Below, one piece after another: positions 8,961 through 16,463 of a stretch of DNA of 34,946 bases. The notes beneath the pieces were generated by a model. That model saw only the letters and a list, made by a program, of their open reading frames with translations. It made no database searches and was not told the origin of the DNA. A program made the position numbers and the translations under genes. Origin of the DNA: DASQDN01 sp035630195 (GTDB lineage: Bacteria > Acidobacteriota > Terriglobia > Bryobacterales > Bryobacteraceae); the NCBI GenBank assembly GCA_035630195.1, contig DASQLD010000310.1:1-34946 (forward strand), written 5' to 3'. Numbering within the stretch: position 1 is the stretch's first letter; each line of letters opens with the position of its first letter.

Positions 8961-11936
8961 TTAGAACAACTGACCCAGGGAGAAGTGAAACTGGAAGCGA
9001 CTGATCCGCTGCTTGACGTATTCTACGTTGGGCAAGTTAGGATCGAGCAGGTCTTCATACCTGCCCTTCAATCCATTGAACTGAGGAGAGTTCATGCTAT
9101 AGGCCAAGTCGAGTCGTATCGGTCCGATCGGAGTGCGGTAACGGATGCCAAAGCCGACGGCATGAACCATGTAGTCGAAGTCTTCAAGGTCACGCTGCTT
9201 GAAGCGGAACGAAATGTTCTTAAAGTTTGAGTAGACGTTGCCTGCGTCGTGAAAGAAGACACCGCCGATGTCATCACCGATCAAAGGGAAGCGTAGCTCG
9301 GTGTTGAATATCATGATCGCTCTGCCGCCGATCGGAAAGCCGGTGTCCAGATCGCGCGGGCCCGCCTGATTTTCGGGAAATCCGCGATGGGAAGTGGCTC
9401 CGCCACCGAAGAAGAGCTCCGGGAGAGGTACTTCTGCCTCACTTAGCTGGTTGATCACGCCGAAGCTGACTGAGCGAGCCAGCACCACGTCCCGACGCAA
9501 TCGGTGATAGGTCGCGTTGCGGCCAAGCCACCGGGTAAAGCTGGTCGGAGTGCCAAATGGATTCAGCGCGTACGCTCCGTCGAGCGTGTTGTAAACGCCT
9601 CGGCGAGGATCGACAGGATTGTCGCGGCGGTCCTGAATGAAGGTAGCGGAAAGAATGCCCAGCTGAATATTCTGCGCGAACAAGGGAATAAGCGCGGGTG
9701 TGATTTTCAGTTCGCTGACAACGTTCCGTTTATAACCTATTCGATACTGCAGCGTAGTTGCTTTCGTCGCCCTCTGTGCGAGCTGGATAGACGTTTCCAC
9801 CTTGCGTGAATTGAACGTCTGAATATCACGAGAGTCCTCGTACAGCGCGGTGAAGGAAAGGCTCAGCTCATCGTGACCTTTGAACTGGGGGGCCAGATAG
9901 GTGACCAGGCCGCGGCGTTGAAGATTCGAAAGACGTCCCTGAAAGCCGACTGTGTGCCCCAGTCCCATGAAGTTCGACCGGCTTATACCGAAGGATACGC
10001 GTGGACTGAAGCCTGCGGCGCCGGCCGGAGTCGTCAACGCAGGATTTCCGCGACCGATGCGCGCCAGTTGGGCTCCGAACCCACCTGTCACCGAATAGCG
10101 TCGCGCTTCTTCAAGCCGGTAAAGAACGTATTTGCGATCCGTACTGCCTTCCGGGTTCTGCAGAGCTGTGTCGACTCTCGCAAAAATTCCCAGGTCATAG
10201 AGACGACGCTGGCTCTCGATCATGCTCGCCTGCGATAGCGGGTCGCCAGGATCCAGGTTGCGAATATGATTTCGGATCAGCGCTCCGTCAGTTGCTTTGA
10301 ATCCGCTGATTAGTACATCGCGTACGAACTGCCGCTCTCCAGGACGCACCGTATACACCAAGGACATGCGTTGCGGCTCCGGCGCGGGCGTCACGGTAGC
10401 TTCAAATGTTGTGTCAGGATAACCGTTATTGAAGAAGTAATTCAGGATCGTGTCCTGATCTGTTGCCACGCTGAAGTCACTGAAAGGCTGCCCTTCACTC
10501 GATTGCACCAGCGCGCGCAAGTCTTCCGCTGTCGACGCATCCGGGCCTTCGATTTTGAGATCTGACACAAACCATTGCGGACCTTCCTTGATACGAAAAA
10601 AGACACCCAATGTGCGGGCTTTGCCCCCATAGTCTGGTTCTACCCGGGTTTCGACCTCCACATCGCGAAAACCATTGGACTGATATAGAGCTTTGATCGC
10701 GTTCGCATCGCGACGAATATAGTCATGGCTGAAGCGGCCGTAGCGAAATCGCAAAAAGCTGGAGGGCATGGTGTACATCCGCTCTCGTAGGGTCTCTTTA
10801 GAGAAGTACCGATTGCCTTCCAGTTCAACTGCCACGAGTTTGTGACGATCGCCGGGAAATAACGAGTACTCGATCAGCTCCTCTCCCTGTGGGGTCTTGC
10901 TCATGTCGAAGTCAACTTGGGCATCGAAGTATCCCTTTGCCTGCAGGTGCTCGGTCAATTCGCGTTGGCCTTCAACCAGCAGATCCCTGTCCACGGTTTG
11001 CTCTTGATAAATAGGGACGAGGTCGCGCAGCTTGCCCTTCGAAATCTTTGCGCCCTTCGCCCTTACGATTACTGGTGGGCCGCTTTCAATCGTGAGTGTA
11101 GGGACTACTATATTCTCTGCGGGTTTGTACTCCATCTGATCGAGCGAGATTTTCGCCATCAGAAACTCTTTCTTCTGATACGATCTCCTGATTTTGTCAA
11201 TGCCGCTTTGGACGCGACTCTCAGTGACCTCTTTCCACCCGAGAAGTCCGAACCATTTTTTCCATCGCGTGGCCCGGACGATGTCCTCAACCGGTTTATT
11301 CGGCGTCCCTTTGATAATGGGATCGGTAAACTTGGCACGCTCTCCTGTCTCGGCTCGAAAGATGATGTCGACTTGCTGTACTGGAGCGTTTATGATTTCG
11401 GGGGTCACCTTGGCGAGATAGAAACCGTTCGATCGGAGTACTTCGAGAAGATTTTCGACAGCCTGTCGAGATCGACCACCATGGAACTGCTCGCCCAACT
11501 GCAGCTTCGTGGCGTTGACAAGTTGACCCTTACTGGGCGGATCCGGTACACCTTCTATAGTGATATTGCGAACAAAACGAGCAGGCGTGGCGTTGAAGGT
11601 CAGAATGACACCGTCCTGGCGCTCGACTGCGTCAACCTCTATGTTCGTATAGCGACCAGTACCATGCAGGCGCTGAAGTGTTGTGCGAACGTCGGCCATG
11701 CGCAATGGGGAGCCCTGCTTGAGCGCGGCAACCGCTTCTGTCAACTCATCGCGGGCAAGGAGTGTATCCTCCGGCCGAACTCGTACGCTGACAATTAGCC
11801 GACCTTCAAAATTGTTGTTTTGGGCGCTCAGCGACAGCGCAACTGTTGATGCAAGCAACAAACGCAGGAGCATCAGCGCATGGGCGCGACAGCGTGCACG
11901 CGCCACCGTCCATGGTAGCGCAACCGCTGTTACCAT
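8961..11936 (-). CDS. Omp85-family outer-membrane assembly protein with seven POTRA repeats
   Basis: The 991-residue frame starts at 11936, but the likelier start is Met22 at 11873, directly before the signal peptide MLLRLLLASTVALSLSAQ. Seven POTRA-like units follow at about residues 45-118, 119-199, 200-288, 289-365, 366-453, 454-535 and 536-611. Each opens with a strand and contains a helix pair ending in a 'GY/GF/GIF' turn (for example LQAKGYFDAQV, YQSNGFRDVEV, LYDLGIFARVD). The rest is a 16-strand-type barrel with the Omp85 loop motif RGF (851-853), the late strand motif GIRYRTPIGPIRLDLAYSMN and a terminal Phe. Omp85 proteins insert beta-barrels into the outer membrane. The POTRA number exceeds E. 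coli BamA (five) and TamA (three). The tamB neighbourhood suggests TamA-like or mixed BamA/TamA function; which one cannot be settled here. Confidence 0.92.
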   Translation of the reverse strand: MVTAVALPWTVARARCRAHALMLLRLLLASTVALSLSAQNNNFEGRLIVSVRVRPEDTLLARDELTEAVAALKQGSPLRMADVRTTLQRLHGTGRYTNIEVDAVERQDGVILTFNATPARFVRNITIEGVPDPPSKGQLVNATKLQLGEQFHGGRSRQAVENLLEVLRSNGFYLAKVTPEIINAPVQQVDIIFRAETGERAKFTDPIIKGTPNKPVEDIVRATRWKKWFGLLGWKEVTESRVQSGIDKIRRSYQKKEFLMAKISLDQMEYKPAENIVVPTLTIESGPPVIVRAKGAKISKGKLRDLVPIYQEQTVDRDLLVEGQRELTEHLQAKGYFDAQVDFDMSKTPQGEELIEYSLFPGDRHKLVAVELEGNRYFSKETLRERMYTMPSSFLRFRYGRFSHDYIRRDANAIKALYQSNGFRDVEVETRVEPDYGGKARTLGVFFRIKEGPQWFVSDLKIEGPDASTAEDLRALVQSSEGQPFSDFSVATDQDTILNYFFNNGYPDTTFEATVTPAPEPQRMSLVYTVRPGERQFVRDVLISGFKATDGALIRNHIRNLDPGDPLSQASMIESQRRLYDLGIFARVDTALQNPEGSTDRKYVLYRLEEARRYSVTGGFGAQLARIGRGNPALTTPAGAAGFSPRVSFGISRSNFMGLGHTVGFQGRLSNLQRRGLVTYLAPQFKGHDELSLSFTALYEDSRDIQTFNSRKVETSIQLAQRATKATTLQYRIGYKRNVVSELKITPALIPLFAQNIQLGILSATFIQDRRDNPVDPRRGVYNTLDGAYALNPFGTPTSFTRWLGRNATYHRLRRDVVLARSVSFGVINQLSEAEVPLPELFFGGGATSHRGFPENQAGPRDLDTGFPIGGRAIMIFNTELRFPLIGDDIGGVFFHDAGNVYSNFKNISFRFKQRDLEDFDYMVHAVGFGIRYRTPIGPIRLDLAYSMNSPQFNGLKGRYEDLLDPNLPNVEYVKQRISRFQFHFSLGQLF
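11883..11904. repeat. GC-rich inverted repeat upstream of the Omp85 gene
   Basis: Arms GGCGCG (11883-11888) and CGCGCC (11899-11904) are separated by 10 bases. The repeat lies just upstream of the preferred Omp85 start at 11873. It may form a stem in the leader transcript or be an operator in the divergent promoter region. If the longer Omp85 start at 11936 is used, it is coding. Confidence 0.4.
11912..11936. repeat. Interrupted inverted repeat just before the ThiF-like gene
   Basis: ATGGT-AGCG (11912-11920) pairs with CGCT-GTT-ACCAT (11925-11936): an inner 4-bp stem with a CAAC loop, a GTT bulge and an outer 5-bp stem. It ends eight bases before the ATG at 11945, so it could be an operator for the divergent pair or a leader hairpin limiting translation of the ThiF-like gene. 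Evidence is structural only. Confidence 0.4.
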
Positions 11937-11944
11937 CGGGTTGT

Positions 11945-12961
11945 ATGACTCCTGATCAGCGGGAACGTTACTCGCGCCAGATCCGCTTCAAGAGTCTTGG
12001 AGAGAGCGGGCAGGAACGGCTGCTTAGCTCGACTGCGGCGATTGTCGGCTGCGGCGCTCTGGGCAGCTTCCAAGCGGGCGCCTTGGCTCGCGCCGGTGTC
12101 GGAAACCTGATCTTGATCGACCGGGACTATCTCGAATCCAGCAATTTGCAGCGGCAGTGGCTGTTTGATGAAGCCGACGTTCAGAAAGCACTCCCAAAAG
12201 CAGCCGCGGCGGCAATACACCTTCGGGCAATTAACGCTGCTTGCGCAGTCGAGGCGCACGTGGCTGATCTCACATCATCGAACATTGAAGAACTGTTGGA
12301 AAGCGCGGACATCATCCTCGATGGGTGCGACAACTTCGAAACGCGCTACCTAATTAATGATTACGCCGTAAGTCGCGGGATACCGTGGATCTACGGAGGA
12401 GCCGTAGGAAGTTACGGCATTGTCATGCCCGTGGTCCCTGGTGAGACAGCTTGCCTTGCTTGCGTCTATCCCCAACCCCCATCCGGCATCCAGCCCACCT
12501 GTGAGACGGCGGGTGTACTTAACCCGGTTACATCTATGGTCGCATCCCTCCAGTGCGCGGAAGCCACGAAGCTCCTGGCTGGAGAACAGGCCACCCCGCG
12601 TATCACAACGATGGACTTATGGACGGGCCTGATTCGCCAGATCGATCAGCCGCCTCGCGACGCAGACTGCCGCGCTTGCAGTCGACGGTCTTTCGAATAT
12701 CTCGCCGCGAAGCGCCGTGCTCCGGTGAGCCTTTGTGGACGCAACGCTGTTCAGATTCACGAAAGGACACGGCCTCTCGATCTGACTGCCCTCAGGAGAG
12801 AATTGGAGCCTCTCGGTAAAGTCCGCGCGAATGAGTTTGCTCTTCGGTTCTTTCCCGAGCGATATGAGATGACGGTGTTTCCTGATGGGCGCGCAATTAT
12901 CAAAGGCACGAACGATATTGGGATAGCTCGCGGACTATACGCTCGCTACATTGGGTCCTGA
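11945..12961 (+). CDS. ThiF/MoeB-family E1-like adenylyltransferase
   Basis: A 338-residue protein starting at MTPDQRERYSRQIRF, the usual MoeB/ThiF beginning; an earlier in-frame ATG at 11846 would overlap the Omp85 gene and adds no family sequence. Visible features are the nucleotide-binding GCGALG (35-40), Asp59, Arg70, Lys81/Lys85, zinc-binding cysteine pairs C170/C173 and C242/C245, and the probable catalytic Cys186 in PTCETAGVLNP. Such enzymes adenylate the C-terminal glycine of MoaD- or ThiS-type proteins for sulfur transfer in molybdopterin or thiamine synthesis. After the E1 core there is a ~75-residue tail (CGRNAVQI to FPDGRAIIKGTNDIGIARGL) that I recall from some bacterial MoeB/ThiF proteins; it is not a complete rhodanese domain. 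No MoaD/ThiS partner gene is adjacent, so the pathway is undecided. Confidence 0.88.
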   Translation: MTPDQRERYSRQIRFKSLGESGQERLLSSTAAIVGCGALGSFQAGALARAGVGNLILIDRDYLESSNLQRQWLFDEADVQKALPKAAAAAIHLRAINAACAVEAHVADLTSSNIEELLESADIILDGCDNFETRYLINDYAVSRGIPWIYGGAVGSYGIVMPVVPGETACLACVYPQPPSGIQPTCETAGVLNPVTSMVASLQCAEATKLLAGEQATPRITTMDLWTGLIRQIDQPPRDADCRACSRRSFEYLAAKRRAPVSLCGRNAVQIHERTRPLDLTALRRELEPLGKVRANEFALRFFPERYEMTVFPDGRAIIKGTNDIGIARGLYARYIGS

Positions 12962-13029
12962 TTGGTACACTGCTATCAACACGGCAATCTAGAGGGTCAA
13001 GTTTTACTCACATTCGGTCGAGAGAAAAG

Positions 13030-15198
13030 TTGTTGAAAGAGCGCGCACTCTTCAAGTTTGGCAGTTTCGCGTTAGATCCGGTCGCGAAGGTGCTCTTCCG
13101 GGATGGCGAGCCGGTGCACCTTACTCGAAAGAGTGTCGAAACGCTGCTGGTTCTGGTAGAAAACTCCGGGCGAGTCCTGACCAAGGAAGAGATAATGTCT
13201 GCGGTCTGGGGCGATCGAGTGGTCGACGAAGCCAATCTTGCGCAGAATATTGCGGTGGTGCGCAAGGCACTTGGCGCCTCGAAAGGGAGTCCGGCGCACA
13301 TCGAAACTTTTCCTGGCCGGGGATATCGTCTCGAAGGTCCCGTAACTTCAACTATCGAAGAGCGCATTCCCGATATCGGAACAAAGATGTTGAACGAGGC
13401 GCCGATAAGCCCTGCTGTTATCCCGGATCTTCCTTCCAATGCCCCTTCAATCGGTAAGCGCAACTCTGTCTTGATACCCGTTGCTCTTGGGTTCATCGGG
13501 GTTTTGGCGGGCGTCGCTTTCCTTTGGAATAGATCGGCAACGACTGCGCCTCCTGACGATACTGCGTTTCGCGTGATGCCCGCGACACGCATGCCGGGAA
13601 AAGAGTACCAGCCCGTCCTGACTCGTGACGGTAAACGGATCGCCTTTCTTTCTGCGGAAGATGGTCTGGCGCCGCCGAGTGTTTGGGTTCAGGACAGCGA
13701 AGGCGGAGGAAGCCGTCAACTGACAAAGACGGCGAGTCATCACAGCAGTCCCGTGTGGTCGCCGGATGGGATAGAGGTGGCATTTCTTCGTGTCCAGCCG
13801 TCCTCCACGGAGATTGTGATTTCGAGCTCTGATGGTTCCGCTCAGCGCGTTGTCGCTCAGATGCCGGGCGCGACTTATGGATTCGATCACCGAATGCTCG
13901 ATTGGGCTCCAGGCGGGCAATGGCTTGCAGTAAGCCACGCGCTAGCTCCAGGCGCCAGTCTTGCCCTGTATCTTATCCATGCTAAGTCCGGTGAGCGGAG
14001 GAGTCTAACGGTCCCTGGTACTGGGGTCGTAGGTGACGTCGATCCGCGTTTTTCTCCCGATGGCTCAACAGTGTCCTTTGTTCGACTAATTCATCGCTCT
14101 CAGCAAGAGATATTCACAGTTCAGGTAAAAAGCGGTCATACGAAACGGCTCACAAACTTGGGGAAACGGATCAGCGGCCACGATTGGACGCGAGATGGTA
14201 AATCACTGGTTTTCGCCTCAGACCGCCGCGGTGATTTTCGCCTCTGGCGATTGAAGCTGAATGGAAATGATGAGGGCCGCAGCGCCGCGGCGCTTCCCAT
14301 CTATAGCGAGTTTCCACTTCAACTTTCCACGGCTCGCGCTGCGGATGCGCTCGTTTACTCCTCATTGCATCAGGATCGAAACATCTGGAGATTCGATCTG
14401 AAGACGTTGACTTGGAAGAGAACCATTGCCTCTTCGGGCCAGGACGCGTCACCCCAGTATTCTCCGAGTGGAGATCGGATCTGTTTCCGGTCGGACCGCT
14501 CAGGCGAAGAACAGCTTTGGGTTAGTAACGCCGATGGATCAAATGGCCTGCAAGTCACGCGTTCGTCGAATCGACCGTCAGTCGGACGGTGGTCACCTGA
14601 CGGTTCTTCTATCGTCTTCAACAGTCCGCAGACGGGTGAGGTCTACATCGCAACCAAGTCGACCGACAACACATGGTCGGTACGGAATATACGCGTGCAA
14701 GGAATTCATCCGGTGTTCTCGCCGGATGGAGGTTCCATCTACGCCGGCGGACCTTCGGCAATCGTCCGATTCGATGTCAGAGGTGGATCGGTGGAACAGA
14801 TAGTCCAAACGAAGGGTGAAGCGTTAGCGCTCTCCCGCGATGGCAGATACCTCTATTTTGTTCGCGAGCCGAACGATACTGCGCTGTGGAGAGTGGAACT
14901 CGGAAAGTCAACGCCGACACGCGTACTTGATGGGTTGGTACCAGGGTGCACAAGCTGCTGGGCGCTGGTCGAGAATGGCGTGTATTTCCTTGGCAGCGAT
15001 AAGCAGTCTTTCGATCGGCAAATGCTCTTTTTCCACGACCTGAGGACAAACAGGGATCGCGTCGTCGCGCCCTATCCCGAACCTTTGTGGCCTCTGGGAA
15101 GCGGACCGTTTTCGATCTCTCCTGATGCCCAAACTCTCCTGAGCGTGCGCGTCGAACCGTCCAACAGCGATGCCATGCTTGTTACTCCCTTTCGCTGA
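13030..15198 (+). CDS. Membrane-bound winged-helix regulator with TolB-like beta-propeller sensor
   Basis: This 722-residue protein begins at a TTG; no in-frame ATG or GTG lies upstream after the last gene. Residues 7-103 form an OmpR/CadC-type winged helix (LTRKSVETLLVLVENSGRVL, TKEEIMSAVW, IETFPGRGYRLEGPV). A transmembrane helix follows at about 147-166. The rest holds about eight WD40/PD40-like blades, recognised by repeated SPDG/SRDG motifs (HSSPVWSPDGIEVAFL, DPRFSPDGSTVSFV, ASPQYSPSGDRICF, GRWSPDGSSIVF). The design is a one-component, CadC-like regulator: cytoplasmic DNA binding with an outside propeller as sensor. The ligand is unknown. The permease gene starts 18 bases downstream, so control of sugar uptake is a reasonable inference. 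Confidence 0.87.
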   Translation: MLKERALFKFGSFALDPVAKVLFRDGEPVHLTRKSVETLLVLVENSGRVLTKEEIMSAVWGDRVVDEANLAQNIAVVRKALGASKGSPAHIETFPGRGYRLEGPVTSTIEERIPDIGTKMLNEAPISPAVIPDLPSNAPSIGKRNSVLIPVALGFIGVLAGVAFLWNRSATTAPPDDTAFRVMPATRMPGKEYQPVLTRDGKRIAFLSAEDGLAPPSVWVQDSEGGGSRQLTKTASHHSSPVWSPDGIEVAFLRVQPSSTEIVISSSDGSAQRVVAQMPGATYGFDHRMLDWAPGGQWLAVSHALAPGASLALYLIHAKSGERRSLTVPGTGVVGDVDPRFSPDGSTVSFVRLIHRSQQEIFTVQVKSGHTKRLTNLGKRISGHDWTRDGKSLVFASDRRGDFRLWRLKLNGNDEGRSAAALPIYSEFPLQLSTARAADALVYSSLHQDRNIWRFDLKTLTWKRTIASSGQDASPQYSPSGDRICFRSDRSGEEQLWVSNADGSNGLQVTRSSNRPSVGRWSPDGSSIVFNSPQTGEVYIATKSTDNTWSVRNIRVQGIHPVFSPDGGSIYAGGPSAIVRFDVRGGSVEQIVQTKGEALALSRDGRYLYFVREPNDTALWRVELGKSTPTRVLDGLVPGCTSCWALVENGVYFLGSDKQSFDRQMLFFHDLRTNRDRVVAPYPEPLWPLGSGPFSISPDAQTLLSVRVEPSNSDAMLVTPFR

Positions 15199-15216
15199 CG
15201 CATATCATAGAGGCGT

Positions 15217-16335
15217 TTGACCAATCCAGCTCTCGGCGTGTTTTTTCACTGGCTGGGCGGACTTGCGTCCGGCAGTTTCTATGTACCATTCCGGCGCGTA
15301 CAGCATTGGTCATGGGAAACATATTGGCTTGTCGGGGGGATTTTCAGTTGGATTATCGCGCCTTGGATCCTCGCGACCATTCTTACGAGCAACCTGATCG
15401 CAACCCTTAAATCGACACCGGGGTGGACGCTCTTCTGGTGTTATTTCTTTGGGCTCCTTTGGGGTCTGGGCGGCCTGACGTTTGGGCTGACGATGCGCTA
15501 TTTGGGGATGTCGCTCGGCATGGCTGTCGCTCTAGGATATTGCGCGGCCTTCGGCACCTTAATGCCTCCAATTTTCAACGGGGAGTTCCTCTCGAAAGTC
15601 TTAGGAACGACTTCCGGGATCGTCGTACTAATTGGTATTGCGGTTTGTCTGGCGGGCATCGGGGTGGCCGGAATGGCTGGGGTCGCGAAGGAGCGAGAGC
15701 TGCCAGAAGAGAAGAAGCGAGCAGCAATAGCTGAGTTCGACCTGAAGAAAGGTGTGATAGTGGCCACTTTCTCCGGGGTCATGAGCGCCTGCTTCTCGTA
15801 TGGGTTGGCGGCTGGCCAACCGATCAAAGAGATTACGTTGAAACAGGGAACGCCTCCCCTCTGGCAGGGCCTCCCGGTTCTAGTCGTTGTCCTGCTCGGA
15901 GGATTCACTACGAATTTCGTCTGGTGTGCGATCCTGAACCTCCGAAATCGCACGGGCAACGAATACCTGGGGGTGGGCAAAGCGCCGCTCTTGAGGAACT
16001 ACATCTTGTGCGCTATTGCCGGAGTGACGTGGTACCTGCAGTTCTTCTTCTACAGCATGGGTGAGACTCAGATGGGCGCCTATAGCTTCTCGAGTTGGAC
16101 GATGCACATGGCGAGCATCATCATCTTCAGTACTCTCTGGGGCTTGGCACTACACGAATGGCGTGGATCGAGCGCTCGAACGATGCGTCTGCTCTTCCTC
16201 AGCATTGCGATTCTGGTGGGTTCAACGATGATCGTGGGCTACGGAAACTACCTTGCGACGCACCCGACAAGCAATGCCGCGCTCGAACAAAATGTTACAA
16301 TACAAACACTTGAGGGTGTCTTAGGATTCATTTAG
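15217..16335 (+). CDS. rhaT: L-rhamnose/H+ symporter-family permease
   Basis: A 372-residue polytopic protein with about ten hydrophobic segments. Several stretches match E. coli RhaT as I remember it: SFYVPFRRVQHWSWETYW, GLTMRYLGMSLGMAVALGY, GTLMPPIFNG, WYLQFFFYSMGE and SSWTMHM. RhaT imports L-rhamnose with protons through the inner membrane. The start is a TTG at 15217 preceded by AGAGG at unusually close spacing; a stop codon lies just upstream in frame, and alignment to the RhaT N-terminus favours this TTG over the GTG at 15238. The regulator upstream is 18 bases away, so the two are probably co-transcribed. No rhamnose isomerase, kinase or aldolase genes are visible, so the substrate may be another deoxysugar or a sugar acid. 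Confidence 0.88.
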   Translation: MTNPALGVFFHWLGGLASGSFYVPFRRVQHWSWETYWLVGGIFSWIIAPWILATILTSNLIATLKSTPGWTLFWCYFFGLLWGLGGLTFGLTMRYLGMSLGMAVALGYCAAFGTLMPPIFNGEFLSKVLGTTSGIVVLIGIAVCLAGIGVAGMAGVAKERELPEEKKRAAIAEFDLKKGVIVATFSGVMSACFSYGLAAGQPIKEITLKQGTPPLWQGLPVLVVVLLGGFTTNFVWCAILNLRNRTGNEYLGVGKAPLLRNYILCAIAGVTWYLQFFFYSMGETQMGAYSFSSWTMHMASIIIFSTLWGLALHEWRGSSARTMRLLFLSIAILVGSTMIVGYGNYLATHPTSNAALEQNVTIQTLEGVLGFI

Positions 16336-16463
16336 AAATATTTTAGGCCTCTCCTCTTGTTGTTCTAGCTCGATGGCGTCAACCATGGCACATCATCGTG
16401 TGGTGTGGAGTAGCGGTTTTGTCCGTTCGGCCCGCCGCCTAAATACCAGGAAGGATCATTAAC
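16336..16463 (+). promoter_or_regulatory. 128-base leader/promoter region of the TonB-dependent receptor gene
   Basis: Non-coding gap between the permease and the receptor gene. A strong ribosome-binding site AGGAAGG lies at 16448-16454, nine bases before the ATG. A possible promoter (TTGTCC at 16419-16424, TAAATA at 16440-16445) has only a 15-base spacer and would sit very close to the start, so it is weak evidence. No convincing terminator for the permease gene is visible, so read-through is possible. Confidence 0.5.

Noticed and set aside
10917..11798. 293-codon open frame on the plus strand inside the Omp85 gene
   Set aside because: It is antisense to well-supported POTRA coding sequence, has no recognisable family motif, and looks like a GC-driven shadow frame.
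13447..13938. 163-codon minus-strand frame inside the propeller regulator
   Set aside because: It is opposite the SPDG-repeat coding sequence; its composition is Arg/Ser-rich as expected of a shadow frame.
16448..16462. Match to the end of eukaryotic small-subunit rRNA (GGAAGGATCATTA)
   Set aside because: The surrounding bases do not resemble rRNA and the position is exactly that of a ribosome-binding site before the receptor ATG; a chance match.
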